NCBI RefSeq assembly: GCF_007050985.1
Contig: NZ_VHSF01000002.1
Span: 372,001 to 436,000 of the forward strand
Origin: Christiangramia sabulilitoris
Lineage (GTDB): Bacteria; Bacteroidota; Bacteroidia; Flavobacteriales; Flavobacteriaceae
Length of the DNA stretch: 64,000 bases
Reading direction: 5' to 3'
Made by a program: the position numbers and the translations under genes. The notes under the pieces are model-generated. The model did not search any database, was not told where the DNA came from, and worked only from the letters and a program-made list of their open reading frames with translations. This document shows positions 15,393-24,290 of this stretch, one piece after another; the stretch's first letter is position 1, and every line of letters starts with the position of its first letter.

Positions 15393-17633
15393 TCAGACTT
15401 CTTCGGTTTGCCGGGAATGGCTAAGGTTTTTAAATACTATCTGGTAGAATTGCTGAATGTCATAAGGTTTGATAATAATATCGCTCATTCCGGCAGATTG
15501 TATCTCTTCCCTGATCTCTTCCACCTCAACAGCAGTAAGTGCGAGAATAGGAATGCTCGTATTAAATTTTCTTATTTCCCGGGAAGCATCAAGACCAGAA
15601 ATACCGGGCATATTGACGTCCATTAGAATAAGATCAAAATCTGAATTCTTTACCAGCTCTATAGCCGTATGACCGTCTCCGGCAACCTCACATTCAAAAT
15701 TCTTTTTCTCTAGTACTCTTTTGGTCACTACCTGGTTTATTCGGTTGTCATCCACGATCAAAATCTTCTTTTGTGAAATAGGATCATCCATGACAGATGG
15801 TAACTCTTTTTCGGGAGACTTTTGTATCGTCTTATCTACATCGAAGTTAATGGCAAAACTAAATTCTGAACCTTCTCCTTCTTTACTTTTCAAGGAGATT
15901 TCAGAGCCGAATAAACTTAAAAGTCTTTTAACGATAGGTAGGCCCAGACCTGTTCCCTGATAATTATAATTGGAATTTTCCAGCTGGGAGAATTCTTCAA
16001 AAATAACTTTTCTTTTACTTTTAGGAATTCCAGGGCCGTCATCCTTTATTTCAAAGAGGATTTTGGAAGTATCAGAGTCTGCCTTAAGTTGTTTTAGGGT
16101 GATATAAATATTTCCCCGCTCGGTAAATTTCATGGCATTGCCAACCAGGTTCATCAACACCTGAGAAAGTCTAACTGAATCTCCAATAAGATAGGCCGGT
16201 ATACTTTCGTCTATGTTAATATGAATCTTATTCTTATTCTGAACCCTGGTGAATTCAAAACTATTAACTATACTGTTAATAAGATCTCTCAGGTTAAATG
16301 GTACATTTTCCAGGGTAACCTCATTGGATTCCATCTTATTCATTTGCAGAACATCGTTGATAAGCGCCAACAGGTAATCTGCAGAGAATTTCAGGGATCT
16401 TAGATCGTTTTTGTGTTTTTTCAACCCCTTATCTTCCAGAAGTAAAGAAGTCAATCCTATAACTCCATATAATGGGGTTCTAATTTCATGGCTAACCGTA
16501 CTGAAAAATTTGGTCTTAAGCATGGAGAGTTTTTCAGCTTCCACCTTGGCATCCCGGTATTGTACGTTCTTTTCCTTAAGTTTTTCGATAAGCCGCTGCC
16601 GGTCCCGGTTGATCTTGTATAAAAAGATCAGGATAAAGATCATTCCAATCGAAGAAAATACCATCACTACCACCTTCTCCTTGGATTTTTGAATGATATC
16701 ATGCTGATACTTCTGCTCCTTTTCGGCTATTAGCAGATCCTTCTTATATTGATTGATTTTATATTTTGCATTAGCGATCTCTGTTTGTCTTAACTTTTCA
16801 GATTCTAATACCTTAGAGTTATTTAGAATGAATTTTTCCTTAGCCTTATAAGCACTTTCATAATCTCCCTTTTTGGCCAGCATTTCACCATAGGCATTAT
16901 AAGCCTCGGCAGCCTGCAGGTACAAACTATCTCTTTCAGCAATTTCTATAGATTGTTGAAAGAAATAATCAGAGATTTCCATATCATTTTTAAAGGCGTG
17001 ATAACGCGCCATAAGCATATAAATGGGAGAATAAAAGTGACCCGTTTTCTCCTTATAACCCGGTTGAGCCTGATCCAGAGAATCCAGAATTTTTAATGAC
17101 TCATTCAAATAGGAAAATGATTTTTCATATTTGCCGTTATCCAGATAAGTCCAGGCAATATTAGATTTCGATATGACCAAATCTTCCGGAAGATCAAGCT
17201 TTTCAGCGAGTTCTATCACCTTGTTATAATAGCCCATCCCCTTCTCGACTGTCGCGGGAATTTCAGAATAAACATTCCCGAGATTGATATAAGACAACAA
17301 AATAATAGTATCATTTTTACTTTGCTGTGCATATTCCAGACCAAGTGCATAATTTTTACGAGCACGAGCACTGTCATTTTGATCCGTGTATATATGTCCT
17401 AGTGAGTGGTAAGCTTTGGCAGTATAATCTGGAGAATCGATTTCACCTGCAAGATTTAAAAGTTGATGAGACTGCTCTATAGCTTTCTCATAATTATATC
17501 TGTTGATATGATCAGAAATATTATCTGCTAAAATTTTAAGGGAATCTTCTGAAACCGTTTCAGGATTTTGAGAAAATCCGGAATTCCAGAAAAAAGTGCA
17601 CAACACCAGACAAAGAAAAAAACTTCTTTTCAA
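15393..17633 (-). CDS. Hybrid sensor histidine kinase with periplasmic TPR sensor
   Basis: This 746-residue protein starts at TTG 17633; an in-frame stop upstream leaves no ATG that would keep the signal peptide (residues 1-22, ending FSQ). Residues 30-290 are a run of tetratricopeptide repeats (KAYHSLGHIYTDQND, LLSYINLGNVYSE, AAEAYNAYGEMLAKKGDYESA), followed by a coiled segment and one membrane helix at about 313-332. The cytoplasmic part has a HisKA domain with His382 in TVSHEIRTPLYG, a HATPase domain (NLVGNAMKFT, DDGPGIPKS, GTGLGLPI), and a C-terminal receiver with Asp672 in LILMDVNMPG and the KPY lysine. No DNA-binding output domain is present, so the phosphoryl group must go to another protein. 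No cognate regulator lies nearby. Confidence 0.9.
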   Translation of the reverse strand: MKRSFFLCLVLCTFFWNSGFSQNPETVSEDSLKILADNISDHINRYNYEKAIEQSHQLLNLAGEIDSPDYTAKAYHSLGHIYTDQNDSARARKNYALGLEYAQQSKNDTIILLSYINLGNVYSEIPATVEKGMGYYNKVIELAEKLDLPEDLVISKSNIAWTYLDNGKYEKSFSYLNESLKILDSLDQAQPGYKEKTGHFYSPIYMLMARYHAFKNDMEISDYFFQQSIEIAERDSLYLQAAEAYNAYGEMLAKKGDYESAYKAKEKFILNNSKVLESEKLRQTEIANAKYKINQYKKDLLIAEKEQKYQHDIIQKSKEKVVVMVFSSIGMIFILIFLYKINRDRQRLIEKLKEKNVQYRDAKVEAEKLSMLKTKFFSTVSHEIRTPLYGVIGLTSLLLEDKGLKKHKNDLRSLKFSADYLLALINDVLQMNKMESNEVTLENVPFNLRDLINSIVNSFEFTRVQNKNKIHINIDESIPAYLIGDSVRLSQVLMNLVGNAMKFTERGNIYITLKQLKADSDTSKILFEIKDDGPGIPKSKRKVIFEEFSQLENSNYNYQGTGLGLPIVKRLLSLFGSEISLKSKEGEGSEFSFAINFDVDKTIQKSPEKELPSVMDDPISQKKILIVDDNRINQVVTKRVLEKKNFECEVAGDGHTAIELVKNSDFDLILMDVNMPGISGLDASREIRKFNTSIPILALTAVEVEEIREEIQSAGMSDIIIKPYDIQQFYQIVFKNLSHSRQTEEV

Positions 17634-17777
17634 AAGCAGGAACAGGTTAATAGTTAGATTTCGGGGGATGAAATTACTCTAATTAAAGTACTTACACAAC
17701 ATTTATTTTATGGGAAACAGTTTTATTTTATTTTCCGGCAAATAAATTCTTTTATCTTCATCAAAAAATTGAAATTT

Positions 17778-18137
17778 ATGATCTACCCTTGGCACTTATA
17801 TTTAATGGGCTTTATGTACATAATTGCCGGAATATTTCATTTTCTGAAGCCCAGGATGTATATGAGAATCATGCCCCGCTATTTACCAGCACATAAGACG
17901 CTGGTTTACCTAAGCGGCCTGGCCGAAATATTATTGGGTATTGGCCTGTTTTTCCCAGACACGAAAGATTTTTCTATTTATGGCATCATATTGATGCTGA
18001 GCATATTTTTGCTGGTTCATTTCTACATGTTATCATCAAAAAAAGCAGCTGCAGGAATTCCTACATGGATTTTAATAGTAAGAATTCCCTTACAATTTTT
18101 TTTAATGTGGTGGGCGTGGTTTTACTTAAGCTTCTAA
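17778..18137 (+). CDS. DoxX-like small membrane protein
   Basis: I start at ATG 17778 (MIYPWHLYLMG) rather than at TTG 17769, giving 119 residues. The protein has four predicted membrane helices (LYLMGFMYIIAGIFHF; TLVYLSGLAEILLGIGLFF; IYGIILMLSIFLLVHFYML; WILIVRIPLQFFLMWWAW). The pattern GxxxIxAGxxHF then LxGxxEILLGIGL fits the DoxX/DoxD-like family, which has no settled role. The next gene (alkB) begins one base after the stop, so the two are co-transcribed. Confidence 0.75.
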   Translation: MIYPWHLYLMGFMYIIAGIFHFLKPRMYMRIMPRYLPAHKTLVYLSGLAEILLGIGLFFPDTKDFSIYGIILMLSIFLLVHFYMLSSKKAAAGIPTWILIVRIPLQFFLMWWAWFYLSF

Positions 18138-18138
18138 C

Positions 18139-18723
18139 ATGGAAAAACAAACTTTCAATTTAAAAGATGCAAAGGTTGAATACTATCAGTATTTTCTTAC
18201 AAAGAAAAATGCTGATCGTTATCTCACGCAGCTCTTAAAATATGAGAAGTGGAGACATGATAAAATAAAATTATTCGGCAGGGAAATTTTTCAACCACGC
18301 TTAACTGCTTTGTTTGGAGAAAGCGGTAAAAGCTACACCTATTCGGGCCTTGAAATGAAACCAGTGTCCTTTACGTCAGAATTAGAGGAGATAAGAACTA
18401 ATTGTGAAAAGGTCTGTAATTCTTCTTTCAATGTTTGTCTGGCAAATCTTTACCGGGATGGATCAGACAGCATGGGATGGCACTCAGACAATGAAAAAGA
18501 ATTAGGTGACGAACCTGTAATAGCCTCGGTAAGTCTTGGCGCAGAAAGAATATTTCATATTAAGCATAAAACAGATAAATCTGAAACTCAAAAAATAAGG
18601 CTGCACCACGGCAGCCTTTTGATTATGAAGGGAAAAACACAGGAATCCTGGAAACATCAGCTTCCCAAAAGCAAACGCGTGGTATCCCCGAGAGTAAATC
18701 TTACATTTAGAAGGATCTATTAA
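18139..18723 (+). CDS. alkB: AlkB-family 2-oxoglutarate/Fe(II) dioxygenase
   Basis: This 194-residue protein belongs to the AlkB family, which removes alkyl groups from N1-methyladenine and N3-methylcytosine in DNA or RNA by oxidative dealkylation. The iron ligands are visible as His115 and Asp117 in GWHSDNE and His173 in SWKHQLPKS. The 2-oxoglutarate-binding arginines lie in SPRVNLTFRRIY at the C-terminus, and NLYRDGSDSMGWHSD is the classic substrate-loop region. The size fits the ALKBH2/3-like bacterial group. It directly follows the DoxX-like gene; its stop overlaps the stop of the convergent nuclease gene by 4 bases. Confidence 0.93.
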   Translation: MEKQTFNLKDAKVEYYQYFLTKKNADRYLTQLLKYEKWRHDKIKLFGREIFQPRLTALFGESGKSYTYSGLEMKPVSFTSELEEIRTNCEKVCNSSFNVCLANLYRDGSDSMGWHSDNEKELGDEPVIASVSLGAERIFHIKHKTDKSETQKIRLHHGSLLIMKGKTQESWKHQLPKSKRVVSPRVNLTFRRIY

Positions 18724-19520
18724 GATTCCGATTCTTTTTCCGCATAAATATCGTTCAGAATTTTAGCCAATCTAAGTCCGCCCTTTTGAAGTTGATCCAG
18801 TACCGTAGGCATATGCTCATACATGTAAGAATAGCCTAATTTCTGCCCGTTTTCCACACCAGCATATAAATCCTCTGCCATCGCTCTGGATTCATAAACC
18901 CAATCCAGAAGTTTACCACTCTGGATAGATTTTCTTTCCTTTTTAGTCAGCGTCCTGGTATTGATAGCAAGTTCTGTATAACTCATCTGGTAAAAATTGA
19001 TCATTTCGCTATCCCAAACTCTGTGGATATTTGAGCCATCATTAAACCATCTTACCTGTATATCATTTCCACCCTTATCTTCTGAATGTCCTGTATGGAA
19101 AGGTTGATGAAGATCTCCTACGAAATGCACCAGCATTTTTAAGTAGAATTGTTTTTCACTTTTCGAAACATTATCATCCTTTAATACAGCAATACATTTT
19201 CTAATGGCCTGCACCAGATCACCTCTATCACTAGCCTCTTCTAAAACATATTCCTCTGCATCAGGGTCTATATTAACATAATGCCAAGGGCCATATTTTC
19301 TATAATCGGGATCGCTTTTGATATCATCTGCATAATTTGCAACAAAAGCAAGACCATAGCCATTTAGCAATTCATCTATCGCATTTTTCGCTTTATCGGT
19401 AAGATTATTTTCAGCAATTTCAGCTGTTGCTCTATGTCCCGTTTTACCCCAATCGCCTCCCGAGGCAAAACCAGTGCTGGAACAAATGATTAACGCTAAA
19501 GCAAATAAGAATTTTTTCAT
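18720..19520 (-). CDS. S1/P1-type zinc nuclease
   Basis: I start at ATG 19520 (MKKFLFALALI), not at TTG 19541, so that the signal peptide (to about residue 18) begins the protein; it has 266 residues. S1/P1 nucleases are secreted enzymes with three zinc ions that cut single-stranded DNA and RNA and remove 3' phosphates. The mature N-terminus GGDWGKTGHRATAEIAE supplies the conserved Trp and His. Other zinc ligands fit in VANYADDIKSD, GPWHYVNID, LVHFVGDLHQPFHTGH and DKGGNDIQVRWF, with NIHRVWDSEMI further on. It probably scavenges nucleotides or phosphate in the periplasm or outside the cell. It is divergent from the SPFH gene. Confidence 0.93.
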   Translation of the reverse strand: MKKFLFALALIICSSTGFASGGDWGKTGHRATAEIAENNLTDKAKNAIDELLNGYGLAFVANYADDIKSDPDYRKYGPWHYVNIDPDAEEYVLEEASDRGDLVQAIRKCIAVLKDDNVSKSEKQFYLKMLVHFVGDLHQPFHTGHSEDKGGNDIQVRWFNDGSNIHRVWDSEMINFYQMSYTELAINTRTLTKKERKSIQSGKLLDWVYESRAMAEDLYAGVENGQKLGYSYMYEHMPTVLDQLQKGGLRLAKILNDIYAEKESES

Positions 19521-19643
19521 TTTCTGAATAATTTTTGGCAAATATAAACAAGCCTGGAAAAAATAACTGTTAAGAATACAGATTATTAAAATTTAATATT
19601 ATATATTTATGATATCATTTTAATATCAGATACTCTTTCAATT

Positions 19644-20504
19644 ATGACACAGGAAAAATCAATTAAAGGCTTCAATGGCTACATAATGCTGTTCTTATTT
19701 TTCATTCTCTTCATAGGTAGCATCATAGTGGTCATTACTACTGAAAATCCATTTTGGGGAATTGTCTTTTTTATATCTATTCTTATTCTTCCAGGTTTGA
19801 TCCTGGTAAATCCTAATGAATCCAGAGTTCTCTTACTTTTTGGAGACTATAAGGGAACCGTAAAACAAAATGGCCTTTTCTGGGTAAATCCGTTTTACAC
19901 TAAAAAGAAAATTTCCTTACGCGCAAGAAATTTCGACAGCGAACGTCTCAAAGTAAATGACAAATTAGGAAATCCTGTAATGATTAGTACGATCCTGGTC
20001 TGGAGGGTTCAAGATACCTTTAAAGCTTCCTTTGATGTGGATAATTTTGAGAATTTTGTTGTGGTTCAAACTGATGCTGCTGTTAGGAAATTAGCCAGCC
20101 TTTACCCATATGATAATTTTGCAGATGAAGGCCTGGATGAAGACATAACTCTTAGGTCCAGTGTTAATGAGGTGAGCGACGCTCTGGAAAAGGAACTGGA
20201 AGAAAGATTGGAAATTGCGGGTATAGAAGTTCTGGAAGCCAGAATTGGTTACCTGGCATATGCCAATGAGATCGCCAGTGCAATGCTTAAAAGACAACAG
20301 GCAACAGCTATCGTAGCAGCCAGGCATAAGATCGTAGAGGGAGCAGTTAGCATGGTGGAAATGGCCTTAGAAGAGTTAAGCAGAAAAGAAGTAGTAGATC
20401 TGGATAATGAAAGAAGGGCGGCCATGGTAAGTAATTTAATGGTAGTTCTTTGTGGAGATAAGGATGCTTCCCCTGTACTAAATACTGGCACATTAAATCA
20501 TTAA
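19644..20504 (+). CDS. SPFH/Band 7 domain membrane protein
   Basis: This 286-residue protein has two membrane helices at the N-terminus (about 14-32 and 36-54), then an SPFH/Band 7 domain: VNPNESRVLLLFGDYKGTVKQNGLFWVNPFY, the RARNFDSERLKVNDKLGNPVMIS strand pair, then DAAVRKLASLYPYDN. A helical coiled segment follows (VSDALEKELEERLEIAGIEVLEARIGYLAYANEIASAMLKRQQATAIVAAR), as in flotillin and stomatin relatives. Such proteins oligomerise on membranes and organise microdomains or proteases. It is the first of a tight run of five genes. Confidence 0.9.
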   Translation: MTQEKSIKGFNGYIMLFLFFILFIGSIIVVITTENPFWGIVFFISILILPGLILVNPNESRVLLLFGDYKGTVKQNGLFWVNPFYTKKKISLRARNFDSERLKVNDKLGNPVMISTILVWRVQDTFKASFDVDNFENFVVVQTDAAVRKLASLYPYDNFADEGLDEDITLRSSVNEVSDALEKELEERLEIAGIEVLEARIGYLAYANEIASAMLKRQQATAIVAARHKIVEGAVSMVEMALEELSRKEVVDLDNERRAAMVSNLMVVLCGDKDASPVLNTGTLNH

Positions 20505-20505
20505 A

Positions 20506-20982
20506 ATGAGGGTGTTTAAGGAAGAGCAGGCCTTTAGACAGTGGTGGCTTATTTTGATCCTGGGCATCCTAATGCTTATTTGTGCAATTCCTATCGTCAA
20601 TTGGAAAGCTGAGGTACAATGGAATCCCTGGAATTTTCTTGCTTTTAGCCTCATGTTCTTGATCGCACTGCTATTCTGGACATTAAGATTAAAAACCAGA
20701 ATTGATGCATACGGGATTACAGCAAGATTTACACCTTTCAATTCTTTTAAAAGACATTACAATTGGAAGGAAATTGAAAATTGTTATGTTAGAGAATATG
20801 CCCCAATATCTGAATATGGTGGCTGGGGTATTCGAGGCTTTGGAAAAGCCATAGCTTATAATGTTTCGGGAAATATGGGCATACAAATTGTAACCACTAA
20901 TGGAGAAAAATTTCTTATTGGAACCAATAAGCCTACGGAAGCAGAAAAAGTGATAGATCATTTTATGCAAAAACAAAATTGA
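20506..20982 (+). CDS. Small membrane protein with a PH-like C-terminal region
   Basis: This 158-residue protein starts one base after the SPFH stop. Two membrane helices lie at about 12-29 and 42-60. The C-terminal part (LKTRIDAYGITARFTPFNSFKRHYNWKEIENCYVREYAP, later GNMGIQIVTTNGEKFLIGTNKPTEAEKVIDHF) reads like a bacterial PH domain of the kind that follows a membrane anchor. That reading is by pattern only. The placement suggests that it works with the SPFH protein at the membrane. Confidence 0.7.
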   Translation: MRVFKEEQAFRQWWLILILGILMLICAIPIVNWKAEVQWNPWNFLAFSLMFLIALLFWTLRLKTRIDAYGITARFTPFNSFKRHYNWKEIENCYVREYAPISEYGGWGIRGFGKAIAYNVSGNMGIQIVTTNGEKFLIGTNKPTEAEKVIDHFMQKQN

Positions 20983-20984
20983 AT

Positions 20985-21923
20985 ATGAAAAAATTAATTA
21001 TAACCACCTTTTTAGTGATTCTTGGATTTACCATGATTGGCCAGGAAGCGCAATATCAGGAAAGTGATCTTGAGATTGGTAAATTTATCGAAGGTACGCT
21101 CACCCTTCCAACTGTAAAAGAAGCGAATAGCTTGATTATATTCATCCAGGGATCCGGACCTACAGACCGTAATGGTAATCAGCCAATGATGACCAATGAC
21201 GGAATGAAGAAAATGTCCAGGGAGCTGGCCACTAATGGAATTGCATCTTTTAGATATGATAAACGTATTTTTAAAATGGAAGAGCTAAAGTTGAAAGAAG
21301 AGGATCTAACGTTTGATGATATGGCGATGGATGCCCGTGAAATAATTGGCTACTTTAAAGATAAAGATCAGTTTGAGAATATTGTGATCGCCGGGCACAG
21401 CCAGGGATCACTTGTAGGCATTCTTGCTTCAGACGATAATACAGATGCCTTCATCTCACTTGCCGGAGCTGGTGAACCTATTGATAATATTATCGTAGGG
21501 CAGGTTATGAAAATGGCTCCTCAACTCGGGGATAATGCCAGAAATGCCTTTGCCGAAATGAAAGCAGAAGGAAAAACCTCGAATTACAGTCCCATGCTGG
21601 AATCCCTGTTCAGACCTAATATTCAGCCATATATGCTTAGCTGGATGAAGTATGATCCTGCAGAGGAGATAAGTAAACTTGAAATACCAGTTCTGATCAT
21701 CAATGGGACAGCAGATATACAGGTAGACGTCGAACAGGCAGAAAAACTAGCCAGTGCTAATGAAAATTCAAAACTGGTGATTCTGGAGAATATGAATCAT
21801 ATTTTCCGTGAGATCGAAACTAAAGACCGGTTGGTGAACACAAAGTCTTATAATGAGCCAAACCAACCACTGCATCCTGAATTGATATCGGTAATTACCG
21901 ATTTTATCAATGAACTTGATTAA
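20985..21923 (+). CDS. Secreted alpha/beta-hydrolase family protein
   Basis: I start at ATG 20985 (MKKLIITTFL), two bases after the previous stop, giving 312 residues with a signal peptide. It is an alpha/beta hydrolase: oxyanion-type loop FIQGSGPTDRNGN, SFRYDKRIF, nucleophile elbow IAGHSQGSLVGI, acid region LIINGTADIQVDVEQ and a late His in NMNHIFREIE. This fits bacterial serine hydrolases that act on small esters or peptides; the substrate is unknown. It is part of the SPFH gene run, though it is a periplasmic protein next to a membrane scaffold and a DNA-binding protein. Confidence 0.85.
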   Translation: MKKLIITTFLVILGFTMIGQEAQYQESDLEIGKFIEGTLTLPTVKEANSLIIFIQGSGPTDRNGNQPMMTNDGMKKMSRELATNGIASFRYDKRIFKMEELKLKEEDLTFDDMAMDAREIIGYFKDKDQFENIVIAGHSQGSLVGILASDDNTDAFISLAGAGEPIDNIIVGQVMKMAPQLGDNARNAFAEMKAEGKTSNYSPMLESLFRPNIQPYMLSWMKYDPAEEISKLEIPVLIINGTADIQVDVEQAEKLASANENSKLVILENMNHIFREIETKDRLVNTKSYNEPNQPLHPELISVITDFINELD

Positions 21924-21926
21924 ATT

Positions 21927-22097
21927 ATGGCCAAGAAAAAAGCATTCGCCTTAAGAGTAGATGAAGATATGCTTAAAGCTATCGAGAAATGGGCATCCGA
22001 TGAATTTAGGAGTACCAACGGGCAGATAGAATGGATGCTTAATCGCGCATTAAAAGATGCAAAACGATACCCTAAGAATAAAAAGCAGGAAGAATAA
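21927..22097 (+). CDS. Arc-like ribbon-helix-helix DNA-binding protein
   Basis: A 56-codon reading frame begins at ATG 21927, three bases after the hydrolase stop, and ends at TAA 22095-22097, whose last A is the first base of the next start codon. The protein begins MAKKKAFALRVDEDMLKAIE and goes on KWASDEFRST, then NGQIEWMLNRALKDAKRY. This is the compact beta-helix-helix of the Arc/MetJ superfamily, where the KAFALRV strand would contact DNA. Tight packing between neighbours supports it as a real gene. It might regulate its own operon; a toxin partner is not evident. Confidence 0.85.
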   Translation: MAKKKAFALRVDEDMLKAIEKWASDEFRSTNGQIEWMLNRALKDAKRYPKNKKQEE

Positions 22098-22906
22098 TGT
22101 TTAAGATCGTCTTTTCAGATATTGATGGCACTTTATTAAATGCCGAAAGAAACCTTTCAGAATACACCATAGAAACCATAAAGAAACTCTCCAAATGTGA
22201 CATCCCTTTTATCCTTATCTCATCCAGAATGCCCGCAGCAATGCGTCATCTTCAGGAAAAAATGGATATTACACACCTCCCAATCATAAGTTACAACGGA
22301 GGTTTGATACTGGTGAATGGAAAAACTGTGAGCTCCACAGAAATCCCTATCGAAATATTAGCACAGCTATCTGATTTTAATATTGAGCCAGATGTACACC
22401 TCAGCTTATTTCATAATGACGAATGGTATGTTCCCAGGGATGATTTCTGGACTCGCCGTGAAATCAATAACACCAAAGTTAATCCTGAAATTACAACCAA
22501 TAAGGAAGTTATTGAAAAGTGGAAAAATGAAAATAAGGGCGCTCACAAAATCATGGCTATGGGAGATGAAGAAAATATAGACAGGATACGTGATTTTTTA
22601 ATCGAGAATTTTGCAGGCAAACTTCATTTGTACAGGTCTAAACCTTCTTACCTGGAAATAGCACCACGGTCAATATCAAAACTAACCGCTGTAGAACATC
22701 TGTTGGATAATCATTTTAAACTTCCCTTATCACAAAGCGTGGCCTACGGAGATAATTACAATGATATTGAAATGCTTAAAGGCGTTGGGATGGGAATTGC
22801 AGTAGGGAACGCAAAGCCGGAAGTACTGGAAATAGCACATAAGATTACAACTCCCGGAAAGGAAGACGGTGTAGCTAAAAGTCTTTCTGAATTACTTGAA
22901 ATTTAA
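22097..22906 (+). CDS. Cof-type HAD-IIB phosphatase
   Basis: This 269-residue protein is a haloacid-dehalogenase phosphatase of the Cof/YbiV type. Motif I is FSDIDGTLLNAERNLS (Asp8 nucleophile, Asp10), motif II ILISSRMPAAM, motif III is the conserved lysine around RSISKLTAVEHLL and motif IV SVAYGDNYNDIEMLKGVGMGIAVGNA. The C2B cap lies between. Members hydrolyse sugar phosphates, flavin or pyridoxal phosphates, and specificity cannot be read. The start overlaps the RHH gene stop by one base (TAATG), so translation is coupled. It ends the five-gene run. Confidence 0.92.
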   Translation: MFKIVFSDIDGTLLNAERNLSEYTIETIKKLSKCDIPFILISSRMPAAMRHLQEKMDITHLPIISYNGGLILVNGKTVSSTEIPIEILAQLSDFNIEPDVHLSLFHNDEWYVPRDDFWTRREINNTKVNPEITTNKEVIEKWKNENKGAHKIMAMGDEENIDRIRDFLIENFAGKLHLYRSKPSYLEIAPRSISKLTAVEHLLDNHFKLPLSQSVAYGDNYNDIEMLKGVGMGIAVGNAKPEVLEIAHKITTPGKEDGVAKSLSELLEI

Positions 22907-22971
22907 GTTGTTTTTGTACTTGGAGGCGGTTACATAAAAATTGTATTTTGCCGCCAACCTAGTCAAAAATT

Positions 22972-24237
22972 ATGGAAGAATCTACTTTGTTCACTAATGA
23001 CGCAATCGTCTTTGGTTTATTAATGCTCGCCCTGGGCTTCGTTTTTTATACATCTTCCCAGAAAGAAGGTTTATGGAGTAAATTCTATAAGATCGTCCCC
23101 GCCCTGTTAATGTGTTATCTTATTCCGGCCATCTTCAATTCACTGGGCTGGATAGATGACAATACTTCGCAATTATATTTTGTTGCCAGCCGCTATCTTT
23201 TACCTGCAGCACTGGTTTTAATGACCTTAAGTATAGACCTCAAAGCAATATTCAACCTGGGTCCAAAAGCTTTGATAATGTTTTTCGCCGGAACTATTGG
23301 AATAATTTTAGGAGGTCCCGTAGCAATCCTTATCATGTCTGTAATTTCTCCTGAAACTCTTGGTGGAATTGGGCCAGATGCCATCTGGCGTGGGTTATCT
23401 ACCATCGCAGGAAGCTGGATTGGTGGCGGTGCCAACCAGGCTGCCATGCTGGAGATCTATGAATATAATCCTGAACTCTACGGCGGAATGGTACTGGTAG
23501 ATATCGTAGTAGCCAATTTATGGATGGCTATTATATTAATGGGTATTGGAAAAAATAAATCGATAGATAACTGGCTGAAAGCAGACAATTCTGCTATCGA
23601 GGAATTAAAAGTCAAAGTAAGTTCTTATGCCGAAAGCGTCGTTAGAAATCCAACGCTAACAGATTTTATGATCATGCTGGCTCTGGCTTTCGGGGCAGTT
23701 GGATTTGCCCATTGGGGTGCAGACGGCATGTCTGAATATTTACTCGGCAATTTTGAAATTTTCAGCGACTCTAAAAGTGCACTTTCCTCCTTTTCATCAC
23801 AGTTCTTCTGGATGATCACTATTGCCACGGCAATTGGGATAATTTTTTCGTTTACCAGATTCAAGACCTATGAGGGTGCGGGTGCAAGTAAAATAGGGAG
23901 CATATTCATTTATATACTTGTAGCCACCATCGGAATGAAAATGGATCTTGGAAAGATCTTTGAAAATCCGGGACTCCTGGGTATTGGTCTTATATGGATC
24001 TTAATTCATGTGATCGTTTTAATCACTACGGCAAAACTCATAAAAGCACCATATTTTTTCCTTGCCGTGGGTAGCCAGGCAAATGTTGGAGGTGCAGCTT
24101 CAGCTCCGGTAGTGGCCGCAGCTTTCCATCCATCACTGGCAACGGTTGGAGTATTATTAGCCGTTTTTGGTTACGTGGTGGGTACTTATGGCGCCATATT
24201 GTGTACAATTTTAATGCAAATAGCTTCCGGTAGTTAG
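22972..24237 (+). CDS. DUF819-family integral membrane protein
   Basis: This 421-residue protein has about ten to eleven predicted membrane helices. Motifs fit DUF819 (YjcL-like): NDAIVFGLLMLALGFVFYTSS at the start, YLLPAALVLMTLSIDLKAI, the glycine-rich TIAGSWIGGGANQAAMLE and the C-terminal GSQANVGGAASAPVVAAAFHPSL. DUF819 proteins resemble 2-hydroxycarboxylate/Na+ symporters and other inverted-repeat transporters, but no substrate is established. It is preceded by an unusual spacer whose TTGG-AGGCGG and CCGCC-AA parts can pair. Confidence 0.88.
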   Translation: MEESTLFTNDAIVFGLLMLALGFVFYTSSQKEGLWSKFYKIVPALLMCYLIPAIFNSLGWIDDNTSQLYFVASRYLLPAALVLMTLSIDLKAIFNLGPKALIMFFAGTIGIILGGPVAILIMSVISPETLGGIGPDAIWRGLSTIAGSWIGGGANQAAMLEIYEYNPELYGGMVLVDIVVANLWMAIILMGIGKNKSIDNWLKADNSAIEELKVKVSSYAESVVRNPTLTDFMIMLALAFGAVGFAHWGADGMSEYLLGNFEIFSDSKSALSSFSSQFFWMITIATAIGIIFSFTRFKTYEGAGASKIGSIFIYILVATIGMKMDLGKIFENPGLLGIGLIWILIHVIVLITTAKLIKAPYFFLAVGSQANVGGAASAPVVAAAFHPSLATVGVLLAVFGYVVGTYGAILCTILMQIASGS

Positions 24238-24290
24238 TAATAAACGGAAAATTATAAGATATTTGCGATCCTTAAAACCCGATTAAAAAA

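Noticed and set aside
21927-22097. Antitoxin of a toxin-antitoxin pair
   Set aside because: The neighbours are an alpha/beta hydrolase and a HAD phosphatase, not recognisable toxins.
22907-22971. Riboswitch before the DUF819 gene
   Set aside because: The TTGG/CCAA and GGCGG/CCGCC pairing is too short and the region too small for a known riboswitch class.
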